Source of the DNA: Burkholderiales bacterium
Lineage (GTDB): Bacteria; Pseudomonadota; Gammaproteobacteria; Burkholderiales; Burkholderiaceae_C
Reading direction: 5' to 3'
Length of the DNA stretch: 64,000 nt
Assembly (NCBI GenBank): GCA_017302655.1
Contig: JAFLDE010000007.1
Coordinates: forward strand, 26,520 to 90,519
Positions within the stretch are counted from its first letter, which is position 1, and each line of letters begins with the position of its first letter. The notes beneath the pieces were generated by a model. The model did not search any database. It was not told the origin of the DNA and worked only from the letters and a program-made list of their open reading frames with translations. The translations under genes and the position numbers were made by a program. Positions 52,020 to 64,000 of the stretch are shown one piece after another.

Positions 52020-53465
52020 ATGCCTCACTCGACGCCTCCGCAAAGTCTTGATGCTACGCAGTGCTACCCCGCGCTGCGCGCTCGCGACGCGCGCTTTGAC
52101 GGCTATTGGTTTGTCGGCGTGTCGTCGACCGGGGTCTATTGCCGGCCGGTGTGCCGCGTGCGCACGCCGCTGGAGCGCAACTGCACCTTCTACACGCATG
52201 CTGCCGCTGCCGAGTTGGCCGGTTTTCGCCCCTGCCTGAAATGTCGCCCCGAGTTGGCGCCTCGCGCTTACTCGGCATTTGAAGCCACCCGCAGCCTCGC
52301 CGACGCCGCACGGGCACGGCTTGATGCGGGGGTGGATGCAAGCCTCGCCACCTTGGCCGAGCGGCTTGGTGTCACCGATCGGCACCTCCGGCGGGTCTTT
52401 GTGGCCCAGTTCGGCGTCACACCGCAGCAGTACCTGCAGACGCAGCGCCTGCTGCTCGCCAAGCGCCTGCTCACCGACACCCAAGCGCCGGTGGCCGAGG
52501 TAGCGCTACATGCTGGGTTCGGAAGCCTGCGCGCCTTTCAGCATGCCTGGGGCACCCAGTACCGGCTGCCGCCCAGCCAGTTGCGCCGTCAAGCCACAGC
52601 AGCGGACAAGGTGGCCGACGCATCTCTGCAACTCAGCTACCGCCAGCCCTACGACGCGCTCGCCTTGCTGCGCTTCCTGGCCCTGCGGGCGGTGCCCGGC
52701 GTCGAGTTGGTGGATGAAACCGGGCTGAGGCTGACACGCAACCTGCGCCTGTTCGGCGCCGCGGGCCAGGTGGCACTGGCTTTTCAACTCGAGCGCCGTG
52801 TGCTGCGCGTGCAAGCCTCGCCGGCCCTGTGGCAACACACCGCCGCGCTGCTGGCCCTGCTGCGCCAATGGTTGGACCTTGACGCGGACCCGGACGCCAT
52901 CGCCGTTCACCTACGCGTTGCCGGCCTGCCAGTCACCGCCGGCCTGCGCCTGCCCGGCTGCCCGGACCGCTTCGAGCTCTGCGTGCGCGCCCTGCTCGGC
53001 CAGCAAATCACCGTGGCTGCCGCCCGCACGTTGGCTACGCGCCTCGTGGCGCAGTTTGGTGAAGACCTGCCCGAGGCCGAACGCCTGCACCCGGACGCGC
53101 CCTCGCGCCTCTTTCCACGCTTCGAGCGCCTCGCCCATGCGGGTGAAGCAGAGATCGCGCGTATCGGCATGCCCGGCAGCCGAGCCCGCGCGCTGCAGGG
53201 CCTGGCCCGCGCGTGGCCGGGCCTGGCCTTCGCCCAAGGCCTTGGCACGCCTGAGCAGGCCGAGGCCGAATTGCAGCAGTTGAGCGGCATCGGACCCTGG
53301 ACAGCGGCCTACGCCATCATGCGCGGCTGGCCCTGGCCAGACCGCTTTCTGCCCGGCGACGTGGTGCTGAAGAAGCGCCTGGCCGCGCGCCCTGCATTGC
53401 TGCCGGAAGCCTGCGCCCCCTACCGCAGCTACGCTGTGCTGCATCTTTGGAACATCAACGAATGA
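52020..53465 (+). CDS. alkA: Ada-type regulator fused to AlkA DNA-3-methyladenine glycosylase
   Basis: This 481-residue protein starts at ATG 52020 (TTG 51981 is possible). N-terminal Ada zinc domain: YCRPVCRVRTP (Cys41, Cys45) and PCLKCRPEL (Cys72, Cys75), then an AraC helix-turn-helix (LAERLGVTDRHLRRVFVAQ), then AlkA with the HhH-GPD motif (LSGIGPWTAAYAIMRGW) and catalytic Asp447 in LPGDVVLKK. It senses methyl phosphotriesters and removes alkylated bases. The Ogt gene overlaps its stop, so the methyltransferase half of Ada is supplied separately. Confidence 0.92.
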   Translation: MPHSTPPQSLDATQCYPALRARDARFDGYWFVGVSSTGVYCRPVCRVRTPLERNCTFYTHAAAAELAGFRPCLKCRPELAPRAYSAFEATRSLADAARARLDAGVDASLATLAERLGVTDRHLRRVFVAQFGVTPQQYLQTQRLLLAKRLLTDTQAPVAEVALHAGFGSLRAFQHAWGTQYRLPPSQLRRQATAADKVADASLQLSYRQPYDALALLRFLALRAVPGVELVDETGLRLTRNLRLFGAAGQVALAFQLERRVLRVQASPALWQHTAALLALLRQWLDLDADPDAIAVHLRVAGLPVTAGLRLPGCPDRFELCVRALLGQQITVAAARTLATRLVAQFGEDLPEAERLHPDAPSRLFPRFERLAHAGEAEIARIGMPGSRARALQGLARAWPGLAFAQGLGTPEQAEAELQQLSGIGPWTAAYAIMRGWPWPDRFLPGDVVLKKRLAARPALLPEACAPYRSYAVLHLWNINE

Positions 53466-53968
53466 CCGCCGCCCACTCACCCATGCTGGCCGAAGCCCGC
53501 ATCGCCTCGCCCTTCGGCACGCTGCTTCTGCGCCGGACGGCCAAGGGTCTGGCCGAACTGAACTTTCCCGAAGGCCGCTACCCGCCCGCGCCCCTGGCCT
53601 TGCCCGAGGAGCCTGGGCACCCTTGGTTCCTGCAGACCCAGGCCCTGCTGAATGCCTGGGCCGACTTCCCCACCGACCCCGAGCTGCCGCCGCTCGATCC
53701 GCAGGGCACCCCCTTTCAGCAGGCCGTTTGGCGCTTGCTGCTCGGCATTCCACGCGGCAGCCACACCAGCTATGGCGCCCTGGCCCAACAACTGGGCGAC
53801 GCGCGCAAGTGCCGTGCCGTCGGTGGCGCCGTAGGCCGCAACCCCATCGGCATCCTCATTCCCTGCCACCGTGTCTTGGGCCGCGACGGCACGCTCACCG
53901 GTTTTGGCGGCGGCCTGGCCATGAAATGCCAACTGCTCGCCTGCGAAGGCGTGGGCTGGAAGGCATGA
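53462..53968 (+). CDS. ogt: Methylated-DNA-protein-cysteine methyltransferase
   Basis: This 168-residue suicide enzyme takes O6-methyl from guanine on Cys135 in LIPCHRVLG, with the family blocks GTPFQQAVWRLLL, SYGALAQQLGD, and GFGGGLAMK. The start overlaps the alkA stop (ATGA), and its own stop overlaps the next gene (ATGA), so all three are one operon. Confidence 0.95.
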   Translation: MTAAHSPMLAEARIASPFGTLLLRRTAKGLAELNFPEGRYPPAPLALPEEPGHPWFLQTQALLNAWADFPTDPELPPLDPQGTPFQQAVWRLLLGIPRGSHTSYGALAQQLGDARKCRAVGGAVGRNPIGILIPCHRVLGRDGTLTGFGGGLAMKCQLLACEGVGWKA

Positions 53969-54867
53969 GGGACTTCGCCGAACTGCTGGTGCTAGGCGCC
54001 GTATGGGGCGCCAGCTTCCTGTTCATGCGCTGGAGCGCCGCCGATTTCGGCACCCTCACCCTGGCCTGGCTGCGTGTCAGCGGCGGCGCGCTGTTCCTGC
54101 TGCCCATCCTGCTGTGGCGCCAAGGTCGCGCACCGCTGGTGCAGATGCAGCAACTTTGGCGGCCCATGCTGTTCATTGGGCTGGTGAACTCTGCTGCGCC
54201 CTTCGCACTCTTTGCCTACGCGCTGCAGCACCTGCCGGCCGGACCGGCGAGCATCCTCAACGCCACGGTGCCGATGTGGACCGCGCTGGTGGCCTGGGTG
54301 TGGATCGCCCAGACCCCCACCGCACTTCGCGTGCTCGGCCTGCTGCTGGGCTTCGTCGGGGTGGTGCTCCTGGTCAATGCACGCAGCGCAGGCGTGCAAG
54401 CCGGAGAACTGCACCTGCTCGGCGCCCTCGCCTGCCTGCTGGCGACGCTGAACTACGCGGTGGCGGCCATCGGCACGCAACGCTGGCTCAGCGGCCTGTC
54501 GCCCCTGGCTGTCGCCACCGGCAGCCAGCTGGCGGCTGCGGCCTGGTTGCTTCTGCCAGGTGTGCTGGCCTGGCCTGCGCAATGGCCCGGCGGCCGCGCC
54601 TGGCTGGCCCTGCTCGGTTTGGCGGGGCTGTGCACGGGCCTGGCCTACCTGCTGTACTTCCGCCTGTTCGCCCGCGTCGGGCCGAGCAAGGCGGTCACCG
54701 TGACGTTCCTGATCCCGCTGTTCGCGATTCTGTGGGGCGCTCTTTTCCTGGGCGAGCGCTTGAGCCCCTCGATGCTCGGCGGCGGTCTGCTGGTGCTGGC
54801 CGGCACCGCGCTGTCGCTGGGCCTGGTGAAACTCAGGGAGAAGCCGAAGCCGCCGGCTGCGCCGTAG
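53965..54867 (+). CDS. EamA/DMT-family transporter
   Basis: This 300-residue protein has ten hydrophobic helices in two EamA repeats (FAELLVLGAVWGASFLFMRW to about 135; LHLLGALACLLATLNYAV onward). The GASFLFMRW opening and VLAGTALSLG end are typical of drug/metabolite exporters. The substrate is unknown. It is cotranscribed with DNA repair genes. The 3' end overlaps a convergent gene by 35 bases. Confidence 0.88.
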   Translation: MRDFAELLVLGAVWGASFLFMRWSAADFGTLTLAWLRVSGGALFLLPILLWRQGRAPLVQMQQLWRPMLFIGLVNSAAPFALFAYALQHLPAGPASILNATVPMWTALVAWVWIAQTPTALRVLGLLLGFVGVVLLVNARSAGVQAGELHLLGALACLLATLNYAVAAIGTQRWLSGLSPLAVATGSQLAAAAWLLLPGVLAWPAQWPGGRAWLALLGLAGLCTGLAYLLYFRLFARVGPSKAVTVTFLIPLFAILWGALFLGERLSPSMLGGGLLVLAGTALSLGLVKLREKPKPPAAP

Positions 54868-55285
54868 GCATCGCGGCACTGGCGGGCGCCGCCTGCGGCA
54901 CGCTGATGTTGGGTGCCAGCGGCACCTGCTCGGTGACGCGCACCGCCGTCACGAAGTGACGGGTTTCACCGAAGCAACTCGTCGGCAGTCCGACTTTCTC
55001 CTCGTAGTGCAGGCTCACACGCTGGCCCATGGCGGCATTGATCTGCGCGGCCACGGCGTCATCGCGCACCGTGAACGCGAACTTCTCGGGCGCCGCACCG
55101 GGCATGGCCACCATGGACAACTCGCCCTCCCAGGTCTTGCACAGCCAGCCCTTGCGGCTGAGCTTCTGCAACCAGCCGGCGCGCTCGCCGTCGCTGTAGC
55201 TCCAGGAGAGCATGGCCCAGAAATAGACCGTGGGCAGCAGCACAAGCAGGAGCAGGACGAGCCAGAACGCGCGGGACTTCAGCAT
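54833..55285 (-). CDS. Hypothetical membrane-anchored protein
   Basis: This 150-residue protein starts at the ATG at 55285. It has one membrane helix (FWLVLLLLVLLPTVYFWAML, residues 7-26), then an extracytoplasmic domain with cysteines in GWLCKTWEGEL and PTSCFGETRHF that could pair, and a Pro/Ala-rich tail (PQAAPASAAMPTAQPAA). I do not recognise a function. It diverges from the glycine riboswitch and gcvTHP. Confidence 0.7.
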   Translation of the reverse strand: MLKSRAFWLVLLLLVLLPTVYFWAMLSWSYSDGERAGWLQKLSRKGWLCKTWEGELSMVAMPGAAPEKFAFTVRDDAVAAQINAAMGQRVSLHYEEKVGLPTSCFGETRHFVTAVRVTEQVPLAPNISVPQAAPASAAMPTAQPAASASP

Positions 55286-55369
55286 GGGAGGAAGCGGAAA
55301 CCAAGGGGATCGAAAAAAGCGCGCGGATGATACGGACGCTGGGCGACTTGCCCCGGCTATCATGCCGCC

Positions 55370-55575
55370 CGCACAGGAGAGCGCCCCGTCGCAGTTGGGG
55401 GCCGCCGAAGGCGCAGGCTTCTCGAAGCCGAACGCTCAGGCAGAAGGACTGGGCAGCGCGTGGCCGAAAGGCCAGCGTTCCAAGCTGGAGAGAGACGAGG
55501 CCTTTCGTGCCCGTCCACCGAAGGGGCAAGCGGCTGCTGGGCTGCCAATCTCTCAGGTAAAGCGGACAGCGAGGG
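55370..55575 (+). promoter_or_regulatory. Tandem glycine riboswitch upstream of gcvTHP
   Basis: Two consecutive aptamers show the conserved blocks. The first has GGAGAGCGCC (55376-55385), GCCGAAGGCGCA (55413-55424), and GCTCAGGCAGAAGGACTG (55434-55451). The second has CTGGAGAGAGAC (55485-55496), ACCGAAGGGGCAAGC (55517-55531), and AATCTCTCAGGTAAAGCGGACAG (55548-55569, joined across). Tandem glycine-sensing aptamers turn on glycine cleavage genes when glycine is abundant. The gcvT start lies 58 bases on. Confidence 0.93.
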
Positions 55576-55633
55576 CAAGCCGGGGGGGCACGAGGCCGCC
55601 CCATTGGAATCTTGTTCTCGCTGGAGATCGCCC

Positions 55634-56761
55634 ATGAGCGACACGCTGCTGCACACACCGCTACACGCCCTGCACCTCGAACTGGGCGCCAAGATGGTGC
55701 CCTTCGCCGGCTACGCCATGCCCGTGCAGTACCGCGAGGGCATCCTTGCCGAGCACCGCCACACACGCGAACAGGCCGGCCTCTTCGACGTCTCCCACAT
55801 GGGCCAGCTGCGCCTGGTGGGCGAAGATGCCGCGGCGCTGCTCGAGACCCTGGTGCCGGTGGACATCGTCGACCTGCCGGTGTTCAAGCAGCGCTACGCG
55901 CTCTTCACGAACGAGGCCGGCGGCATCCTCGACGACCTGATGGTCTGCCGTCGCCCTGACGACCTGTTCGTGGTGGTGAACGCAGGCTGCAAGCAGCAAG
56001 ACACCGAGCACCTCGTGCGCCACCTGGGCGATCGCGTGGTTCCTTGCCCAGAGCGTGCGCTGCTGGCCCTGCAAGGCCCGCAAGCGGTGACGGCGCTGGC
56101 CCGCCTGGCCCCCGGCGTGGAGCGCCTGACCTTCATGGACGGCGGCTTCTTCAAGATCGACGGCTTCGAGGTCTTCCTGACCCGCAGCGGCTACACCGGC
56201 GAGGACGGGTTCGAAATCAGTGTGCACGAGCGCGACGCTGTGGCCGTGGCGCGCCGCCTGCTCGACCAGCCCGAAGTCAAGCCCATAGGTCTGGGCGCGC
56301 GCGACACCCTGCGCCTGGAAGCCGGCCTTTGCCTGTACGGCCACGACATCGACACCGGCACCACGCCTGCCGAAGCCGCGTTGACCTGGGCCATCCAGAA
56401 GGTGCGCCGCAGCGGCGGCGCACGGGCTGGCGGCTACCCGGGCTACGCCGTCATCGACCCGCAGCTACCGAACACCCAATCGGTGCCAGCGCCCGCCAGC
56501 CGCAAGCGCGTGGGCCTCACCAGCCAGGAAAAGATGCCGGTGCGCGAGGGCGCCAAGCTGGTGGACGCCGAGGGCCGGGAAGTGGGCCGCGTCACCAGCG
56601 GCACCCTGGGCCCGACCTGCGGCCACCTGGTGGCCATGGCCTATGTGGCCAGCAGCCATGCCGCCGCTGGCAGCCCGCTCTTTGCCCTCGTCCGCGACAA
56701 GCGCGTGCCGATGACCGTTTCCCCCATGCCCTTCACCCCCCACCGCTACTTCCGAGGCTGA
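55634..56761 (+). CDS. gcvT: Glycine cleavage system T protein (aminomethyltransferase)
   Basis: This 375-residue enzyme transfers the methylene group from the aminomethyl-lipoyl H protein to tetrahydrofolate, releasing ammonia. Family blocks are MVPFAGYAMPVQY, GLFDVSHMGQLRLVG, ALLALQGPQA, SRSGYTGEDGFEI-like TRSGYTGEDGFEI, and RDTLRLEAGLCLYGHD. It is the first of gcvTHP, controlled by the glycine riboswitch. Confidence 0.97.
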   Translation: MSDTLLHTPLHALHLELGAKMVPFAGYAMPVQYREGILAEHRHTREQAGLFDVSHMGQLRLVGEDAAALLETLVPVDIVDLPVFKQRYALFTNEAGGILDDLMVCRRPDDLFVVVNAGCKQQDTEHLVRHLGDRVVPCPERALLALQGPQAVTALARLAPGVERLTFMDGGFFKIDGFEVFLTRSGYTGEDGFEISVHERDAVAVARRLLDQPEVKPIGLGARDTLRLEAGLCLYGHDIDTGTTPAEAALTWAIQKVRRSGGARAGGYPGYAVIDPQLPNTQSVPAPASRKRVGLTSQEKMPVREGAKLVDAEGREVGRVTSGTLGPTCGHLVAMAYVASSHAAAGSPLFALVRDKRVPMTVSPMPFTPHRYFRG

Positions 56762-56766
56762 ACACC

Positions 56767-57144
56767 ATGAGCATCACCAAGTACACCGACGATCACGAAT
56801 GGGTCACCGCACATGGTGACGGCACCGCCACCGTGGGCATCACCGTGCACGCGCAGGACGCACTGGGCGATGTGGTTTTCGTCGACCTGCCTGAGGTCGG
56901 CCGCAGCTACGCACCCAAGGACATCGCCGGCGTGGTGGAGAGCGTGAAAGCCGCCGCCGACGTCTACATGCCCGTCAGCGGCGAAGTCATCGAGGTCAAC
57001 GAAGCGCTGCGCGCCGACCCGGCGCTGGCCAACTCCGACCCGCTGGGCGCCGGCTGGTTCTTCAAGGTGAAGCTGGCCAACCCTGGCGAGCTTGATGCCC
57101 TGATGGACAGCACCGCCTACGACGACTTGCTCAAGACCCTCTGA
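56767..57144 (+). CDS. gcvH: Glycine cleavage system H protein
   Basis: This 125-residue lipoyl carrier has the lipoylated Lys61 in [15 protein letters not shown] and the family opening KYTDDHEWV. It shuttles the aminomethyl group between GcvP and GcvT and also supports protein lipoylation. It starts five bases after the gcvT stop; gcvP follows after 20 bases. Confidence 0.97.
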   Translation: MSITKYTDDHEWVTAHGDGTATVGITVHAQDALGDVVFVDLPEVGRSYAPKDIAGVVESVKAAADVYMPVSGEVIEVNEALRADPALANSDPLGAGWFFKVKLANPGELDALMDSTAYDDLLKTL

Positions 57145-57164
57145 TCCTTTCTCCTCGAAGCACC

Positions 57165-60031
<2,867 letters not shown>

Positions 60032-60041
<10 letters not shown>

Positions 60042-61879
60042 GCCGGGTCGGGCGCGGCCAAGCGGTCGCGGCCACCGGCCTTGGCCGCGTAGAGCGCAGC
60101 GTCCGCCACTTCCAGCAGTTCTTGCGCGCGGCCATGACGCAGCGGCACCTTGGCCGCCACGCCCACCGAGCAGCTCACCCGCCCCAGCGGGCTGGCCGGG
60201 TGCGGGTGCGCACGCTCGCGAAGCGCTGCGATCAGCCGTTCGCCCTGGCGCATGGCCTCAGGCTGATCGGTCTCCGGCATGAGGAAGACGAACTCTTCTC
60301 CGCCGAAGCGCGCGACCAGATCGGCGCTGCGCTTGCCCAGGGTCTCGGTGAGCAGCTGGGCGAGTTGACGCAGGCAGTCGTCACCAGCCAAGTGGCCGAG
60401 GCGGTCGTTGTAGGCCTTGAACCAATCCACGTCGATGAGGCCCAGCGCCAGCGGTTGCCCGTTGCGCAAGGCCCTTGCCCACTCGCGCTCCAGCACCGTA
60501 TCGAAATGGCGGCGATTCGCCAGGCCGGTGAGCCCGTCCGTCTGCGACATGGCCTCCAGGCGCTGGTTGGCTGCTTCCAAAGCGGCCGTACGCTCCGCCA
60601 CTCGAGCTTCCAACTGCTGCTCATGGGCGCGCATCGCAGCCAGCGTCTCGGCCTGGGCCTGCACGCGCTCGCGGCGCATGCGGGTGTAGCGCTCGGCCAG
60701 TGCGAGCGACAGCAGCACCATGTCCAGGGCCGAGCCCAGTTGGATGCCCGAGGTGGTGAACACATTGGCTGGCACCAGGCCGAGGTTGCGCAAGTGGCCG
60801 GCCACCACAGCCACCAAGAGCACGCCGAACGCGATCACGAAGTAATAGGCACTCACTTGCCGCTGCAGTGCCCCGCGCAAACCGGCCATCAACAGCGTGC
60901 AGGCGCTGAGCGCGCTGAGCACCGCCCAGACTGGCGCTGCATGGCGGAACGACAGCAGCAGCAAGGGAATGATGAGCAGGTTCAGCCAGCCCATCAGGCG
61001 CATCCATCGGTCGAGCCTCGGCATGCGCTTGGCCGTGTCGAGCATGCCCCTGGCGAAGAGCAGCACGGCCATCGCCGCCACCGAGCCACTCACATTGATG
61101 CATTGGCGAATCCAGAACGGCCAATCGCCCCACAGGTATTCAGGGCCGATGCCGCCAAAGTTGGCCAGCGCCAGGGCCACGGAGCCACTGAACACCAGAT
61201 ACAGCGCGAAATGCCGGTCGCGCAGCACCAGGAAGATGACGAGGTTGTACAGGCCGATGGCCAGCACGGCGCCGAAGTACAGGGCCTGCAGCAACAGGCG
61301 CTGGCGGTCGTGGGCGCGAAAGTCGTCGACCTTCCAAAGCCGCGCCGGCACGATGAGCGAGTTCACCGAGCGCGCGCGCAGCACCAACTCACCTTCGGCC
61401 TCTGCCGGCACCTCGAACGGCACGGCGATGAAGCCGGTCTTGATCGGTCGATCGGCCCGTGGGCGCAAGTACCCCGTCTGAACCAAATGCCAGCCACCTT
61501 GCCAATCAGGCAGATGCACATCCAGCTCTTCGAGCAACGGATAGGGCACATCCAGCACCAGGCGCTGCGTCTGCTGACCGCTGTTCCGCACCCGAATGCG
61601 CAACCAGAGCGTGTCTCGCGTGTAGCCCAGCGACACCGCATCACCGTGCGCTGCGCTGGGTTGAAACGGCTGGGCCAGCGCAACGCTGCGATCTCGCCGG
61701 CCCTCTGGGTCCCTCAGCACCGACCACAGTGGACCCAGGCCGACCCCCTGGCCATCCAGGGCCGCCACATCCAGCCCCTGCGCCAGCGCCGGGCCCCAAC
61801 CCAGCAGCAGCAGACACCCCAGCAGCCCGCAACGCCATGCGCGCAAGAGTGGCTCTGCCAAGCAACTGCGGAAGTTCAT
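60032..61879 (-). CDS. 7TMR-DISM diguanylate cyclase
   Basis: This 615-residue protein has a signal peptide, a periplasmic DISM-type beta domain (about 35-185), seven membrane helices (about 195-390), a short coiled-coil ([22 protein letters not shown], part) and a GGDEF domain with active motif GGEEF (near residue 540) and substrate residues in [19 protein letters not shown]. An I-site RxxD is not obvious. It signals through cyclic-di-GMP. It lies between gcvP and sdaA on the opposite strand. Confidence 0.92.
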
Positions 61880-61932
61880 GTTGCAAAGTGTAGAAAGCCG
61901 CGTGCGCAGCGCGCCGCTTGAGTGAGGAACCC

Positions 61933-63321
61933 ATGGCCGTCTCCGTTTTCGACCTCTTCAAGATCGGCATCGGGCCGAGCAGCTCCCACACCGTCGGGCC
62001 GATGCGTGCCGCGCGGCTGTTCGGTCTGCGTCTGACCCACGAAGGCCTGCTGCCCCGCCTTGATCGGGTGCAGGTGATCCTCTATGGCTCGCTGGGCGCC
62101 ACCGGCAAGGGCCACGGCAGCGACAAGGCCGTGTTGCTCGGGCTGGCCGGGCACGAACCGGACACGGTCGACGTGGACGCCATCCCTGCGCTGCTCGATG
62201 CGATCCGCGCGGGCGAACTGCAAATCGTGGGCCAGCACCGCGTGGCCTTTGACGAAGCGCGCGACCTGGTGTTCAAGCGCCGCGAGTCCCTGCCATTTCA
62301 CGCCAACGGCATGCGCTGCATCGCCTTCGACGCCGATGGCAATGAGCTCGCCAACCGCGTCTACTACTCGGTCGGAGGCGGCTTCATCGTCAGCGACGAA
62401 GTGGCGGCCGACGGCAGCAAGCAGAAGGTCATCGCACCCGACGCGACGGTGCTGCCCTACCCCTTCAAGACCGGCGAGGAACTGCTGAACCTGGCCCAGC
62501 GCCATGGCCTGTCCATCGCCGAGATCATGCGGCGCAACGAACGCCATTGGCGCACCGATGCCGAGATCGAAGCCGGCCTGCAGCGCATCTGGGACGTCAT
62601 GCAGGCCTGCGTGAAGCGGGGTTGCCGCACCGAGGGCATCCTGCCCGGCGGCTTCAAGGTCAAGCGCCGTGCCGCCCAACTGCACCGCGACTTGACCAGC
62701 AAGCCCGAGGAGGCGCTGCGCGACCCGCTGCAGGTGATGGACTGGGTGAACCTCTACGCCCTTGCGGTGAACGAGGAGAACGCCGCCGGCGGTCGCGTCG
62801 TCACCGCCCCCACCAATGGCGCGGCCGGCATCGTGCCCGCCGTGCTGCACTACTACACGCGCTTCTTCTACGGCGCGAATGCGAAGGGCGTCGAAGACTT
62901 CCTGCTCACCGCCGCCGCCATCGGCATTCTCTACAAGGAGAACGCCAGCATCAGCGGCGCCGAGGTCGGCTGCCAGGGCGAGGTGGGCGTGGCCTGCTCA
63001 ATGGCCGCCGGGGCGCTCTGCGCGGTGATGGGCGGCACGCCGGCCCAGGTGGAGAACGCCGCCGAGATCGGCATGGAGCACCATCTGGGCCTGACCTGCG
63101 ACCCGGTGGGCGGCCTGGTGCAGATCCCCTGCATCGAGCGCAACGCCATCGCCTCGGTCAAGGCCATCAACGCCGCCCGCATGGCACTGCGCGGTGACGG
63201 CACCCACTTCGTCAGCCTGGACAAGGTCATCAAGACCATGCGCGACACCGGCCGCGACATGATGACCAAGTACAAAGAGACCGCCCGTGGCGGTCTCGCG
63301 GTCAACATCGTCGAGTGCTGA
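61933..63321 (+). CDS. sdaA: L-serine ammonia-lyase, iron-sulfur dependent
   Basis: This 462-residue enzyme starts at the ATG at 61933, with GAGGAA upstream. It deaminates serine to pyruvate using a 4Fe-4S cluster. The N-terminal [19 protein letters not shown] and catalytic part with [15 protein letters not shown] and [14 protein letters not shown] show the three cluster cysteines. Fused single-chain form as in E. coli. With gcvTHP and GlyA, it would turn glycine and serine into pyruvate and one-carbon units. Confidence 0.96.
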   Translation: MAVSVFDLFKIGIGPSSSHTVGPMRAARLFGLRLTHEGLLPRLDRVQVILYGSLGATGKGHGSDKAVLLGLAGHEPDTVDVDAIPALLDAIRAGELQIVGQHRVAFDEARDLVFKRRESLPFHANGMRCIAFDADGNELANRVYYSVGGGFIVSDEVAADGSKQKVIAPDATVLPYPFKTGEELLNLAQRHGLSIAEIMRRNERHWRTDAEIEAGLQRIWDVMQACVKRGCRTEGILPGGFKVKRRAAQLHRDLTSKPEEALRDPLQVMDWVNLYALAVNEENAAGGRVVTAPTNGAAGIVPAVLHYYTRFFYGANAKGVEDFLLTAAAIGILYKENASISGAEVGCQGEVGVACSMAAGALCAVMGGTPAQVENAAEIGMEHHLGLTCDPVGGLVQIPCIERNAIASVKAINAARMALRGDGTHFVSLDKVIKTMRDTGRDMMTKYKETARGGLAVNIVEC

Positions 63322-63332
63322 GCGCGGAGCGA

Positions 63333-63353
63333 GCCCAGCCCTGAGGGCTGGGC
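63333..63353 (+). terminator. Hairpin after sdaA
   Basis: GCCCAGCCC and GGGCTGGGC pair over nine bases around TGA, 11 bases after the sdaA stop. No run of T follows, so termination may need Rho or other factors; it could also serve as an mRNA 3' stabiliser. Confidence 0.6.
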
Positions 63354-63454
63354 GACCCCGCGCGAAGGGCCGGCCTCGTCTTGCGAGTGCCGCGCGGCCT
63401 GCACGACGGCATCCGGCTCAGGCACCTTGCAGACTGCCCGACGCCAAGGTTCGC

Positions 63455-63873
63455 TCAGCTTAGGCGCCTACGGCGCGACGCCCAACCAGCCCCTGCCAGC
63501 GCCATGCCGACCAAGGCGAGTGCAGCAGGCTCAGGCAGGTCACGCGTGCCCTCCACCTCGAAGCGCACCTCGTTGAGCTTCACTTGAAAACCCCGCTCGC
63601 CAGTGAAAGCAAGCCTGAGTTGTCCTTGGGAACCGGCGATGAGGTCCTGCACCTGCTCGCCCAGATAAAACTGCGACTGTAGTCCGCTCACTGCGTCCGT
63701 GCGGATCAACTGGTCCTGGTAGTAGACCGAGTACATGGCAATTCCAGGGGTGTTCATGAAATCAAGGACCAAAGAGGCCGCCCCCGACGACCAAGATCCC
63801 AGGAATCCAACACCCAGATTCCAAGACACGTTCACGACACTGTCGTAACCAAAGTTGTTGAAGACATGCAATG
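63455..63873 (-). pseudogene. PEP-CTERM sorting-domain protein, 5' part removed by an insertion sequence
   Basis: The C-terminal signal is PEPAALALVGMALAGAGWASRRRRLS-like: PEP, a helix, then RRRR, the target of exosortase sorting. About 138 residues remain; there is no ATG or signal peptide, and the reading frame runs straight into the insertion-sequence end at 63874. The usual N-terminal signal is therefore on the far side of the element or lost. The mature part (VRFEVEGTRDLP) is beta-rich. No exosortase lies within this window. Confidence 0.7.
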
Positions 63874-64000
63874 TGAATCGCCCCGGCTTCTGTAGACACC
63901 TGCGAGCCTCAAACTTGAGGACTTGCAGGAGGTGCGATGAGCACGAAGCGATACACGGACGAATTCAAGGTCGAGGCGGTCAACCAGGTGCTGGACCGGG
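63874..64000 (+). mobile_element. Left end of an IS3-family insertion sequence
   Basis: The likely terminus TGAATCGCCCCGGCTTCTGT starts at 63874, followed by AGACACC as in IS3 left ends. An orfA start follows at 63937. The element continues beyond the window, so its right end and target duplication cannot be seen. Confidence 0.7.
63937..64000 (+). CDS. IS3-family transposase OrfA, N-terminal fragment
   Basis: AGGAGG-like sequence (63927-63932) precedes the ATG. The 21 visible codons read STKRYTDEFKVEAVNQVLDR after Met, the helix-turn-helix N-terminus of IS3-group OrfA. The gene is cut by the window edge. OrfB would follow and be joined by frameshifting in a complete copy. Confidence 0.8.
   Translation, partial: MSTKRYTDEFKVEAVNQVLDR

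Overview
The window is high-GC DNA of a Gram-negative betaproteobacterium. The order glyA-nrdR-minor pilins-ribD-ribB-ribH-nusB, the Tol genes, WaaA, an Ada-AlkA fusion, a PEP-CTERM protein and a sulfide-oxidising flavocytochrome suggest Burkholderiales, probably the Rubrivivax/Leptothrix/Ideonella branch. This is inferred from gene content only. Genes are packed tightly: short start/stop overlaps (ATGA, TTGA, GTGA) are common, and five convergent gene pairs overlap at their 3' ends. I see no tRNA, rRNA or CRISPR array.

Layout. 1-7.6 kb is a reduced-sulfur island: a YeeE/YedE transporter fragment, a diheme cytochrome, flavocytochrome c sulfide dehydrogenase (fccAB), a thioredoxin-fold protein, two small c-type cytochromes, ArsR and Crp regulators, a SoxH-like metallo-hydrolase, OsmC and an AhpD-like protein. 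7.6-11 kb holds exonuclease III, a thioesterase, an FAD oxidoreductase and a periplasmic binding protein. 11-15.3 kb is a TonB receptor / YfiR / GGDEF-EAL signalling triad. The Entner-Doudoroff genes eda-edd follow, with a HexR-like operator. 18-23.4 kb carries a MobA-like transferase, pdxH, a Zrg-like ABC transporter operon with DUF3299, msrA and an ElyC-like protein. A structured intergenic region, possibly a small RNA, then precedes ubiD.

25-36 kb carries a lytic transglycosylase, glyA under a ZTP riboswitch, nrdR, a six-gene minor pilin operon without PilY1, and ribD-ribB(X)-ribH-nusB. 36-38.4 kb is ybgC-tolQRA, without tolB-pal. 38.4-40.8 kb is a complete bufferin operon (bufABCD), a copper-binding modified-peptide system. 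41-45.5 kb holds a GspE/PilB-type ATPase with four MshEN-like repeats, a chemoreceptor and a free TonB C-terminal domain. Then come waaA, a phosphomannomutase, a LytS/LytTR two-component pair, TerB- and HPF-like proteins, NhaR, and an Ada-AlkA / Ogt / EamA repair cluster.

The right end is glycine and serine catabolism. A tandem glycine riboswitch precedes gcvTHP, and sdaA lies beyond a convergent 7TMR-DISM GGDEF gene. The last features are a PEP-CTERM gene cut by an IS3-family element whose left end runs off the window. Together with glyA, these genes form a riboswitch-controlled glycine / serine / one-carbon circuit.
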